Below the pieces are notes generated by a model, which saw nothing but the letters and a program-made list of their open reading frames with translations, was not told the DNA's origin and made no database searches. Positions 8,503 through 16,142 of a stretch of 39,773 bases of DNA are shown here, in pieces. Each line of letters opens with the position of its first letter. Position 1 is the stretch's first letter. The DNA comes from Gemmata massiliana (GTDB lineage: Bacteria > Planctomycetota > Planctomycetia > Gemmatales > Gemmataceae), in NCBI GenBank assembly GCA_000531095.1, contig HG799472.1, positions 120,292-160,064 of the forward strand. The letters are read 5' to 3'. Both the position numbers and the translations under genes were made by a program.

Positions 8503-9225
8503 CTACTTCGCGATGCCCGGTAGAGGCAGGTCCATCTCGTCTTCCATCTTGATCCAGAGTTCATCGGGCACGAACCCGGTGGCGGTTTCGCCGAGCAACA
8601 CCGCCCAACCGGTCTTCTGGTCCGCGGTCAGTATGCCGTCCACTTGTTTCAGCATGTCCTTGCGAAACTCGAGCAGGTCCGATTTCCGCTTCACGTCGTC
8701 CTCATTGCCGAGGTTGTCGAAGTAGCGGGTGAGTTCGCTTTTTTGCCGCTCTGCGAGTTCCGCGACTTTCTTTTTCTGGGCGTCCGTGAGTTGCAGCACG
8801 CTCTGCACGCGCGGGTCGTTGAACGCCCCGATGCCCTGGACGCGCCGATCGAGCTGAGCGAGTCGCTTTCGCTGCGCGCTGGTCAGGCTCTTCGTGGCCA
8901 CTTCCGTGAGCAACCGGTCGACCCCTTGCTTGCGTTCCTTGTCCAGTTTGTCGTAAGCGTCCTCGGCCGGGTTCGGCGCACGCGACAACTGCTCGAATTT
9001 CTTTTCGTACTCCTCATCGAGATCCGCCAGGCCGTCGAGAACGACAATGCGCTGCTCGGCCGTCATTTTCAGCTCTTTTTGTACCTTGCGGTTCTGGAGG
9101 AGCTTGGCGGCAGACGGTACAACGGGATCGTCCCCCTTGGGAGCCGGGGGCACCGGAGCGGCGAACAGGGGAGCCGCGAACAAGATCGTGGGCACCAGAA
9201 GCGCGTACCGCGGCATGGTGTTCAT
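8503..9225 (-). CDS. Exported Spy/CpxP-like LTxxQ-type protein
   Basis: A 240-residue protein with a signal peptide (MNTMPRYALLVPTILFAAPLF cut in two here: residues 1-11 polar/hydrophobic, 12-22 hydrophobic, then APVPPAP). The mature part is charged and almost wholly helical. LTSAQRKRLAQLDRR and LQLTDAQKKKVAELAE resemble the LTxxQ repeats of Spy/CpxP-like periplasmic proteins, and a similar segment, LTADQKTGW, lies near the C-terminus. In Enterobacteria such proteins act as chaperones in envelope stress; in planctomycetes the role is inferred only. The start is ATG at 9225 or 9216 (MPRYALL); neither has a clear ribosome-binding site. The gene diverges from nagA with a 65-base gap. Confidence 0.65.
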   Translation of the reverse strand: MNTMPRYALLVPTILFAAPLFAAPVPPAPKGDDPVVPSAAKLLQNRKVQKELKMTAEQRIVVLDGLADLDEEYEKKFEQLSRAPNPAEDAYDKLDKERKQGVDRLLTEVATKSLTSAQRKRLAQLDRRVQGIGAFNDPRVQSVLQLTDAQKKKVAELAERQKSELTRYFDNLGNEDDVKRKSDLLEFRKDMLKQVDGILTADQKTGWAVLLGETATGFVPDELWIKMEDEMDLPLPGIAK

Positions 9226-9290
9226 CCGAAACACGTAGTGAAGTGCAAACTCCAACTTTTTAATCTACCTGCGCCGGTTCGCCCGCACCA

Positions 9291-10412
9291 ATGGCAAAAT
9301 CGATGATCCTTCACGCCCGTCACTACGCCACAAGTGAACCGATCGCGGTCACAGTCGCGCGCGGGCGCATCACAGACGTGAATGTCTCTGACCAGAAGCC
9401 GGACGTGTGGATCGCGCCCGCGTTCTTCGACCCGCAAATCAACGGGTGCCTCGGTACCAGTTTCAACTCACCGGCACTCACGCCCGCCCAGGTGCGTACA
9501 GTGGCGGACGTGTGCCGGCGGCACGGTATCGGTGCGTTCGCGCCCACGCTCGTGACGAACAGTTTCGAGGCCCTACACCACGGGTTCATCACACTCACTC
9601 GGGCGCTCGATACGGACCCCGAACTCGCGCGCCTCATGCCGTGCTTCCACCTGGAAGGGCCGTACCTGTCCGGTGAAGACGGCCCGCGCGGCGCGCACCC
9701 CCGGGAACACACCCGCGACCCGAACTGGGACGAGTTCCGCCGCTGGCAGGACGCGGCCGGTGGACGGATTTGCATGGTCACGCTCGCGCCCGAGCGCCCC
9801 GGCGCGCTCGCGTTCATTGAGCGGCTCACTGCGGCAAACGTAGTCGTCGCGATCGGCCACACGGCCGCCACTGGTCAGCAGATCCGCGACGCGGTCGCGG
9901 CGGGTGCCCGCACGAGTACACACCTCGGTAACGGGTGCCACGCGGTCCTCCCGCGGCACGACAACTACATCTGGGAACAACTCGCGTGCGACGATCTGTG
10001 GGCGAGCATCATTACAGACGGCTATCACCTGCCTCCGGCGCTGGTGAAGTGTTTCAGCCGCATGAAGGGCCTTGATCGACTGCTGATTACATCTGACGTC
10101 GGGAGTTTGGCCGGAATGCCGCCCGGCAAGTATCGCGAGTGGGGCACGGACCTGGAAGTTCTGCCCACGGGCAAGATCGTGGTCGCGGGGGCGCCGTTTC
10201 TCGCCGGCAGCGGGCACTTCACCGATACGTGTGTCGCGAACGTGATTCGGATGACCGGGATGAGCTTAAAGGACGCGATCGATCTGGCGTCCGTGCAACC
10301 GCGTAAGCTCCTCGGGCTGCCGGTCACACGAATCGAAACGGGCGCGCCCGCGTCCCTCATGCTCTTCGACTGGAAACCGGGCGGCGAGATCGCCGTTCGC
10401 GAGGTCTTTTAG
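9291..10412 (+). CDS. nagA: N-acetylglucosamine-6-phosphate deacetylase
   Basis: The 373-residue amidohydrolase removes acetate from N-acetylglucosamine-6-phosphate in the cytoplasm, feeding amino-sugar catabolism or cell-wall recycling. The N-terminal FFDPQINGC matches the NagA DxQxNGC motif. HLEGPY (120-125) carries the metal-binding Glu122; IGHTAA (His190) and STHLGNG (His211) give the two metal-binding histidines; and TSDVGS (Asp269) is the catalytic Asp. DGYHLPP (His246) is the substrate-binding segment. The length is normal for the family. Start at ATG 9291, with an alternative at 9303; no strong ribosome-binding site separates them. No nagB or transporter gene is adjacent. Confidence 0.93.
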   Translation: MAKSMILHARHYATSEPIAVTVARGRITDVNVSDQKPDVWIAPAFFDPQINGCLGTSFNSPALTPAQVRTVADVCRRHGIGAFAPTLVTNSFEALHHGFITLTRALDTDPELARLMPCFHLEGPYLSGEDGPRGAHPREHTRDPNWDEFRRWQDAAGGRICMVTLAPERPGALAFIERLTAANVVVAIGHTAATGQQIRDAVAAGARTSTHLGNGCHAVLPRHDNYIWEQLACDDLWASIITDGYHLPPALVKCFSRMKGLDRLLITSDVGSLAGMPPGKYREWGTDLEVLPTGKIVVAGAPFLAGSGHFTDTCVANVIRMTGMSLKDAIDLASVQPRKLLGLPVTRIETGAPASLMLFDWKPGGEIAVREVF

Positions 10413-10477
10413 GCCCGGCATTTCAGATCGCGCAGCGAACCTTTCACGCGGCCTGCCTGTCCGTCTTCGCAGAACAC

Positions 10478-10562
10478 GGAAGGGCGAGCCGATTGGCGAA
10501 GGCACCCGCTTGGAAAGCGGACGAGGCGCAAGCCCTTGCAGGTTCAAATCCTGTCCCTTCCG
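10478..10562 (+). tRNA. tRNA-Ser (anticodon GGA)
   Basis: The 85-base class II cloverleaf has a perfect seven-pair acceptor stem (GGAAGGG/CCCTTCC) with discriminator G. The D-arm is GCC-GATTGGCGAA-GGC and the anticodon loop TTGGAAA reads GGA. A long variable arm (GGC-GCAA-GCC) is the mark of serine tRNAs, and the T-arm is GCAGG-TTCAAAT-CCTGT. CCA is not encoded. Position 8 is C instead of the nearly universal U, and the outermost anticodon-stem pair is C-A. Confidence 0.9.
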
Positions 10563-10566
10563 CTGC

Positions 10567-10638
10567 ACCCCGTTGGTGAAACGGACATCACATCTCGGTC
10601 CTAACGAGACGTTCCGGGTTCGACTCCTGGCCGGGGTA
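10567..10638 (+). tRNA. tRNA-Arg (anticodon CCT)
   Basis: The 72-base cloverleaf starts four bases after tRNA-Ser. Acceptor ACCCCGT pairs with CCGGGGT except for a T-C mismatch at 7-66. The D-stem is GTGA/TCAC, the anticodon stem TCTCG/CGAGA is perfect, and loop GTCCTAA reads CCT. The variable loop is CGTT and the T-arm CCGGG-TTCGACT-CCTGG. The discriminator is A and CCA is not encoded. It decodes AGG. Confidence 0.9.
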
Positions 10639-10656
10639 CTGTCGCGAGGGCGCGAA

Positions 10657-10959
10657 ATGGGCTGGGTGAACGACGCGCGAGCGGGTCTTACCGCGGGCCG
10701 AACGGTGCAAGTCAGGCCCACTGGCGGCTCGATGCGCGGGCGCATTGAAAGCGGCCAGCTCGTCACGATTGCCCCGGTCGATCCGCTCGCGGTGAACGTC
10801 GACGACGCAGTGCTGGTCGCCTGGCGCGGCGGGTTCCTTTTGCACATCGTGAAAGACGCGAAGGGCGATCAACTGCTGATCGGCAATAACGTCGGTAAAA
10901 TCAACGGCTGGGTCGCGCGCTCGGCAGTGATTGGTAAAGTTGTCGCGGTGGAAGATTAA
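10657..10959 (+). CDS. S24/S26 (LexA/signal-peptidase-like) mini-peptidase domain protein
   Basis: Only 100 residues with no membrane segment. PTGGSMRGRI (21-30) matches the serine-nucleophile motif of the S24/S26 fold (Ser25-Met26). GFLLHIVKDAKG followed by LLIGNN (73-78) and IGKVVAVE (92-99) match the rest of the beta-rich core. The general base could be His63, as in Sec11/SipW-type peptidases, or Lys66. A soluble single-domain form with no DNA-binding or membrane part is unusual; it may be a self-cleaving or processing protease, or a non-catalytic relative. GAGGG ahead of the ATG at 10657 supports this start, and it lies 18 bases after tRNA-Arg, so it is probably cotranscribed with the tRNAs. 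Its stop shares TTAA with the convergent DUF457 gene. Confidence 0.75.
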   Translation: MGWVNDARAGLTAGRTVQVRPTGGSMRGRIESGQLVTIAPVDPLAVNVDDAVLVAWRGGFLLHIVKDAKGDQLLIGNNVGKINGWVARSAVIGKVVAVED

Positions 10960-11639
10960 CCGCCCGGAGCCCGACCGGTCCCGAACCCCTCTAACCAACT
11001 CAGGTCGCCACCGTTCTTCTTGAAGTCGAGGTACGCGAGGTAGATCAGCCCGCCGAGCAGCAAATAACACGTCCCGGTCGCTGCGATCGATGACGAACCG
11101 AACTTCACCGCACTTCCCGCTGAGGCTTTCAACTTCGGCTTCAACCCACGCCAGTCCACCGAATAGATCTCGTCCAGAACCAGGTGCGACAGGAACCCGA
11201 CCATCACGCCCGCGCTGAGCAGGATGCGCACGCCGCGCTCCGGGTACGCCAGGTACACGCACAACCCCGCGATGAACATCGCCGGGATGCTGTGGTACAT
11301 TCCGCGGTGGACCGTGAGCTGTTTGAACACGTTCGCCACAAAGTAGCGGATGAAGAGGTAGCCGAAGAGGAGCGTCGCGAGGATGCCCTCGCGCGAGACG
11401 CCCGCGTGCATGAGGCGCGGGACCAGCATGAGGGGCACGACCGCGGCGAGCAGCCCGAACATCTCGCGCACGGGGATTCCGGAATCGCTGTCGAGGTCGG
11501 GGAGCATCCCGCCCACGGCGGTGACCCCGGCGGCGAGAACCCCGGCCTCGGTCGTGAACCCCACGGGCTGTACCGCGAACCCGCCGTAGGCGATGCCCAG
11601 GGCACTCGACACCGTAATGTGTGTGCGAAATCCGGCCAC
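10956..11639 (-). CDS. DUF457 (YdjM-like) membrane-bound predicted metal-dependent hydrolase
   Basis: The 227-residue protein has several hydrophobic helices and the histidine/aspartate pattern of the DUF457/YdjM family: His7 in FRTHITVS, GGMLPDLDSDSG (43-54), LTVHRGMYHS (108-117) and GFLSHLVLDE. These polar residues are thought to bind metal at the membrane face, but no substrate is established. In Escherichia coli the family member ydjM is SOS-regulated. The GTG at 11639 is preceded by an excellent GGAGGAG ribosome-binding site. The stop overlaps that of the peptidase-like gene in a shared palindromic TTAA (10956-10959). Confidence 0.8.
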   Translation of the reverse strand: MAGFRTHITVSSALGIAYGGFAVQPVGFTTEAGVLAAGVTAVGGMLPDLDSDSGIPVREMFGLLAAVVPLMLVPRLMHAGVSREGILATLLFGYLFIRYFVANVFKQLTVHRGMYHSIPAMFIAGLCVYLAYPERGVRILLSAGVMVGFLSHLVLDEIYSVDWRGLKPKLKASAGSAVKFGSSSIAATGTCYLLLGGLIYLAYLDFKKNGGDLSWLEGFGTGRAPGG

Positions 11640-12313
11640 GGTTCTCCTCCGGCCAATTCTCGGTGCGTCCGTGAGAACGCTCTTTTACCACCTCCGGGCG
11701 CCCGCGGTCTAGCCGGGTCGCGGGCACCGGCCCTGGAAAGGTTACGCTGCGGGGCGCGTTCGCGCCCGGTGCTCAACTCCGACAGTACCTGTACGACCTC
11801 GCCCACACGCTGCCGTGCCGCACATTACGACCTGCCGCCCGACTCATCCGCGCGTACCGCACGGCGCAACGATACGCAACGGACCGCGTGCGAGGCGCCA
11901 GTGCTCGGCTCGGAGTCAACGAAGTACCTGACGGATCGACCGTTACACGCACTCCCACCGGCCACGAACGTGCGACGAGGCGCTTGGTGGAAGTATCGTT
12001 CCTGGGCCTCGGGCGCCATCAAAGGACCGCACCGTTCCCGTACTCGCCACACCCGTCATCACCTTGTTTCGGGGCGACCTGCTCGAAGGTTCGGAGGTCC
12101 ACACAGGCCAGGGTCGTCGTTGCCGAACGTGTGTTCGGAAACGATTTGCGCCCGGATCGCGAGGCCCTTGGAGCTTCTCGGGGCTAAATTGTGGTGCGGC
12201 CATCGTTCGCCCGACCGGTCACGTTTTCCAGGGCATCCGGCATTGCTCACTCCGCGGGGGACACGTTAAAACAATAATTCTCCCCACTACCGCCCCCCGC
12301 CGAGGACGCCCCG
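11640..12313. other. Intergenic region with no recognisable gene
   Basis: These 674 bases separate the DUF457 gene from the first zinc-ribbon gene, which point away from each other, so both promoters should lie here. Several overlapping open frames exist on both strands, but none shows a known motif, a good start or a consistent composition. No tRNA or large hairpin was noticed. Confidence 0.45.
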
Positions 12314-13615
12314 GTGCCGGTCGTTACTTGCCCCAAGTGCCCCACTCAACTGAAGATCCCCGACGGGGCTAAGGGCAGCGCGAAGTGCCCCAAATGCAGC
12401 ACGATCTTCCCCATAACTGAACCTCAAGCGGTCGCATTTGAGGTGGTGAATACTCCCGCACCAAAGGCCCCCGCGCCGGGATCACGGTCGATTGCAGTCC
12501 CGAAACCCGCGAAGCCCGTTGTCGCAAACGACGCAGACTTTGAGGTCGTGGAGGAGAAGCCGCGGAAGGGGCTCCAATACTACAAGGATGATGAAGACGA
12601 CCGGCCCCAGAAGAAGAAAACTCGTTCTTACGACGACGATGAGGACGACCGTCCGCGGAGCAAAAGCCGGCGCCGGGACGATGACGAAGACGAGGACGAT
12701 GATCGCCCGCGGAAGAAAAAGAAGCGCCGGGACGATGACGACGAAGACGAAAAGCCGCGTTCCAACAAGCGCGCGGCGTTCGCGAAGGGCAAAGTTGCCG
12801 CGCTGTTGCTGTCGATCTCTTTTTGGTTGAACCTCGCGGCTTACGGGTTGCTCACTCTCTACGCGCTGATCGCGTGGGTTGGGGTGGCCGCCGCGACCAG
12901 TTCGAGTCCGTCTTCGCGAAGTAGCAGCAGCGGAGGTGGTGGCAGCGGGGCCGGGCTGGAATCGGCCCTGGAGATCCTCGTTGTCCTCCCCGGTCTGATC
13001 GGGCTGGGTGCCTGGATCGTGGGGCTGGTCGGGTGCTCGTTCGCCATCGCGGGATCGAACCGCGGGCGCGGAATGGCAATCACCTCAACCGTCTTGTCGA
13101 GCGTCCACCTGATTCTGTTGGGAGTCACGTTCAGCAACCTGCACGGGGGCGGCGGGATCGGGTTCGCACGCGGGCTCGGCGGAGTGGGTTCGTTCGCGTG
13201 GATGTCGATGGTGTCCGCGCTCCCGTCCGTGGATGCGTTCCTGCCGGTGCTCTTTTACCAATCACGGAGCATTGGGGGGGAGTACATCGTTTCGCTGTTG
13301 GCCGGGGTCTGCGAGGTGTTGCGCCTGATCTTCGTGCTGATTACACTGAAAGGTCTCGCGTCCGCGGCGCGCGACTACGGTGCGGCAGAAAAGTCTCAAA
13401 CGGGAATAATGATCTCGGCGTTTGTCCTCGGCGGGACCGTGCTCGGGATTCTGTTCATGACGGTTTTGCTCGCGGAGTCGAAATTCGCACCTTCGACAAT
13501 GGCCCACCTCGGGATGCTGATGATTGTCGCGACCCTCGGCGCGTATACGTTCATGATGCTGACGCCCGCGCTGGCCGCCCTACAGACCAAAGATGCGTGC
13601 GCGCGCCGGTCCTAA
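12314..13615 (+). CDS. Zinc-ribbon (MJ0042-type) protein with charged repeat region and membrane helices
   Basis: A 433-residue protein. The N-terminal zinc ribbon has two CPKC pairs (Cys6/9 and Cys25/28). An Ala/Pro-rich stretch is followed by a strongly charged low-complexity region (about 75-155) alternating acidic runs such as DDEDDRP with basic clusters such as KKKKRR. The rest is about six hydrophobic helices, with a serine/glycine linker after the first. It is probably an inner-membrane protein with a cytoplasmic zinc ribbon and a polyampholyte arm. Function unknown; the architecture is common in Gemmata-type genomes. GTG start at 12314, since the ribbon begins six codons later. A paralogue follows 24 bases downstream, so the two are probably one operon. 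Confidence 0.75.
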   Translation: MPVVTCPKCPTQLKIPDGAKGSAKCPKCSTIFPITEPQAVAFEVVNTPAPKAPAPGSRSIAVPKPAKPVVANDADFEVVEEKPRKGLQYYKDDEDDRPQKKKTRSYDDDEDDRPRSKSRRRDDDEDEDDDRPRKKKKRRDDDDEDEKPRSNKRAAFAKGKVAALLLSISFWLNLAAYGLLTLYALIAWVGVAAATSSSPSSRSSSSGGGGSGAGLESALEILVVLPGLIGLGAWIVGLVGCSFAIAGSNRGRGMAITSTVLSSVHLILLGVTFSNLHGGGGIGFARGLGGVGSFAWMSMVSALPSVDAFLPVLFYQSRSIGGEYIVSLLAGVCEVLRLIFVLITLKGLASAARDYGAAEKSQTGIMISAFVLGGTVLGILFMTVLLAESKFAPSTMAHLGMLMIVATLGAYTFMMLTPALAALQTKDACARRS

Positions 13616-13639
13616 CCCACACGAGCACGAGAAGCCCAC

Positions 13640-14794
13640 GTGTTGCTCACCTGTCCCAATTGCAGTAGCGGACTCGAAGTGCCCGACGGGACCACCGCGA
13701 TGGTGCGGTGCCCCGCGTGCAAGACGGTTTTCACCCCTGGCGACGGCCAAGCGCCGGACGAAGACGAGGACCACGAAGAGCCCCGCACGCGGGCGCGCCG
13801 ACCGGTACGGGACGACGACGACGACGAAGACGACCGCCCGCGCCGCCGGGCGAGCACGAACCGCCGGAGCGACCGAGACGACGAGCGCCAGAACCGCGAT
13901 TTCGACCCGATGCCCGAAGGAGAGGAGCGCAAGAAGCGGTCCCGGCGCTCGGGCACGCACGAGGCCCTCAGCCCTCAAGAAAAGGCGTCCCGGCGCCAGG
14001 CGTTCGAGCGCGCCGCGTGGGGGTGTCGGCTGATCTGGATCTCGTTCGCTCTGTTCATGCTGTCGATGGTGCTGATTATCATCTTCTTCTTCCAGCTCGC
14101 GCTGGCCCGGTTCATCTCACCGAGCATGATGTACATCACGCTCGCGGGCATTCTGGGGCTCATCAACTGGATCGTCGCCGCGGTCGGGGTCGGGCTGTGC
14201 CTCTCCGGTCCGCGCGCGCCCGGGCACTGGGGGTACGGGATCGCGGCCGCGGTCGCGACGCTGATTCACATGGTGCTGGTTCTCACCCTTGTGGCCCAGG
14301 GAAGAGAGGTCGGCGTTCTCGCGGTGGAATCGACGGACGTGTCGCGCTGGGAACTGCTCCCGACGCGGCTCGACGCCACCATGTTCTATCTCACGATGGC
14401 GGTCTACCAGGAGCAGGGCTTCACCCCGAAGGGGCAGTTCATCGTTTCGATGATTACGGGCGTCGTGGAAATGACGCGCACCGTGCTCATCATGATGATG
14501 CTCTCGTGCTTGGCGCGCGCGGCCCTGGACGAAGAATTGGCCCACAAATGCACGCGCACGGCCGGGGTCGCGGCCGGCGGACCGGGGCTGATCGCGCTCA
14601 TCATGTTCCTGGTCGTGGCGTCGCTCATCGAAACGAACGCGGGCGTGAACTTGTTCACGCTCGTTCTGATCGTCGCCGTTAAAATGGGGATCTATGCGAT
14701 CCTCATCGGCGTGCTTTTCCCGGCGTTCATGGCCGCACGCGAGGTGGACGATGCGTGCGTGGAACCGTTCCAGTCGCTGATCCCGCAGTTGTAG
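13640..14794 (+). CDS. Second zinc-ribbon/charged-region membrane protein, tandem paralogue
   Basis: A 384-residue protein with the same order of parts as the gene before it. The zinc ribbon has CPNC and CPAC pairs (Cys5/8 and Cys24/27), with IPDG of the first protein matched by VPDG here. The charged arm (about 35-105) contains acidic runs (DDDDDEDDRP) and arginine-rich clusters. About six hydrophobic helices follow, and some membrane segments resemble the paralogue (for example VEMTRTVLIMMMLSCLARAA against VCEVLRLIFVLITLKGLASA). Function unknown; a hetero-oligomeric membrane complex is a reasonable inference. The GTG at 13640 begins 24 bases after the upstream stop. Confidence 0.75.
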   Translation: MLLTCPNCSSGLEVPDGTTAMVRCPACKTVFTPGDGQAPDEDEDHEEPRTRARRPVRDDDDDEDDRPRRRASTNRRSDRDDERQNRDFDPMPEGEERKKRSRRSGTHEALSPQEKASRRQAFERAAWGCRLIWISFALFMLSMVLIIIFFFQLALARFISPSMMYITLAGILGLINWIVAAVGVGLCLSGPRAPGHWGYGIAAAVATLIHMVLVLTLVAQGREVGVLAVESTDVSRWELLPTRLDATMFYLTMAVYQEQGFTPKGQFIVSMITGVVEMTRTVLIMMMLSCLARAALDEELAHKCTRTAGVAAGGPGLIALIMFLVVASLIETNAGVNLFTLVLIVAVKMGIYAILIGVLFPAFMAAREVDDACVEPFQSLIPQL

Positions 14795-14863
14795 TGATTC
14801 CGTGCATCGGGCGCGCGTTCCCGGTACAATCCGGCACAGCCGCCCATTTGCACGGAAACACCC

Positions 14864-16033
14864 ATGACTGTGACCGTACTCCGAGCGTGCGCCATCACGC
14901 TCTCACTACTCACTTCCGCGCTCTCCGCGCCCGGCGCGGACCCGCAAGCGAAACTCGTCTCCACAAAACCCGGCGCACCGCCCACGGTCGAAATCGTGGG
15001 TATCGAGAAATCGCCTCTCGCTGCTCTCGCCGCGGCGAAGTTGGCAGCGGACGAGTGGCCGAAGGTGGCGCGCCTGGTCGTGGACGAGGGTTCGGCGGAC
15101 GAAGTGGCCAAGAAGCCGCCGGTCGCAGGTTCGTGGAGCGTCACGGGTGATGCACTGAAGTTCGATCCTCTGTTCCCGCTCGTGCCGGGAACCAAGTACC
15201 GCGTGTTCTGCGACCTCGCCGCAGCGCCTCGAACAAAGATTGAGGCCGCGCCCTTCGCGCTCGCGGTAAGCATCCCGAAACCGCCCCCCGGTCCGCGCGT
15301 CAGCGTCGTGGGGGTGTCCCCCTCGGGGAATCGGCTGCCCGAGAACACGCTGCGCTTTTACGTGCAGTTCTCCGGTCCAGTAGCACGCGGGGACGTGTAC
15401 AAGCACGTCAAACTCGTGCGCGCCGACGGCACGCGGGTCGCGTTCCCGTTCCTGGAAATCGACGAGGAGTTGTGGTCCGCAGATGGGTTGCGACTCACGC
15501 TGCTTTTCGATCCGGGGCGCGTGAAGCGCGGCTTGAAGCCGCGAGAGGAGGACGGGCCGATTCTCGAAGAGGGGCAGCGGTACACCTTTGAAGTAGACGC
15601 GAACTGGCTCGACCTCGACGGCCGCCCGCTCACGGCCGCGCACAAGAAGACGTTCGACGTGCTCGCGCCGGACGACCAACCGGTTTGGCCAGAGGACTGG
15701 TCGATGGTCGCGCCGCGTGCGCGTTCGGACGCGCCGCTCGTGGTCAAACTGGCGAAACCGCTCGACCGCGCGTTACTCGGTCGGATGCTCTGGGTGACGG
15801 ACGCAGACGGTAAGAACGTGGAGGGGACGCTCACCGTAGGGGGAGGGGAGCGCGTGGTCACGTTCGCGCCGAAGAACCCGTGGGCGCGCGGGCAGTACAA
15901 GCTCGTGGTGGACGCGCGTTTGGAAGACGTGTGCGGGAATCGCGTCGGTGAACCGTTCGAGTTGGACGTGCTGAAGCCGATCCCGTTGCGCCCGGTCACC
16001 AAGATCGCCGAGCGCCCGTTCACGGTGAAATAA
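14864..16033 (+). CDS. Exported Ig-like (Big_5/SbsA-type) domain protein
   Basis: The 389-residue protein carries a signal peptide (hydrophobic to about residue 20, then APGADPQ) and beta-rich domains. The segment VVGVSPSGNRLPENTLRFYVQFSG, read in parts, has the ...P..G....P....+.V.FS. pattern of bacterial Ig-like Big_5 (SbsA-type) domains. A later half, with VVKLAKPLDRALL, VTFAPKNPWARG and YKLVVDARLEDVCGN, looks like a second copy. Such domains mediate stalk or surface interactions; no enzymatic motif is visible. The C-terminal AERPFTVK has no anchor. ATG at 14864; a TACAAT hexamer at 14825-14830 could be its -10 box. It follows the zinc-ribbon pair by 69 bases on the same strand. Confidence 0.7.
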   Translation: MTVTVLRACAITLSLLTSALSAPGADPQAKLVSTKPGAPPTVEIVGIEKSPLAALAAAKLAADEWPKVARLVVDEGSADEVAKKPPVAGSWSVTGDALKFDPLFPLVPGTKYRVFCDLAAAPRTKIEAAPFALAVSIPKPPPGPRVSVVGVSPSGNRLPENTLRFYVQFSGPVARGDVYKHVKLVRADGTRVAFPFLEIDEELWSADGLRLTLLFDPGRVKRGLKPREEDGPILEEGQRYTFEVDANWLDLDGRPLTAAHKKTFDVLAPDDQPVWPEDWSMVAPRARSDAPLVVKLAKPLDRALLGRMLWVTDADGKNVEGTLTVGGGERVVTFAPKNPWARGQYKLVVDARLEDVCGNRVGEPFELDVLKPIPLRPVTKIAERPFTVK

Positions 16034-16064
16034 AAGTGCCTCCTCGTGGGATGCGGCCGACCGA

Positions 16065-16080
16065 GCGCAATCCGTTGCGC
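16065..16080 (+). terminator. Small hairpin after the Ig-like protein gene
   Basis: GCGCAA (16065-16070) and TTGCGC (16075-16080) pair around the loop TCCG. It lies 32 bases after the stop codon at 16033 and upstream of the serpin gene. The stem is short and no T-run follows, so this is a weak candidate. Confidence 0.3.
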
Positions 16081-16142
16081 GGGCTCCCGCGTCGGAATGG
16101 TGTCGTCACGTTCGGTTCGTCACGCCCTGTGAGGAAGTCACA

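Noticed and set aside
11204..12269. Long overlapping open frames across the DUF457 gene and the following gap
   Set aside because: They run antisense to DUF457 and end in a region with no coding features.
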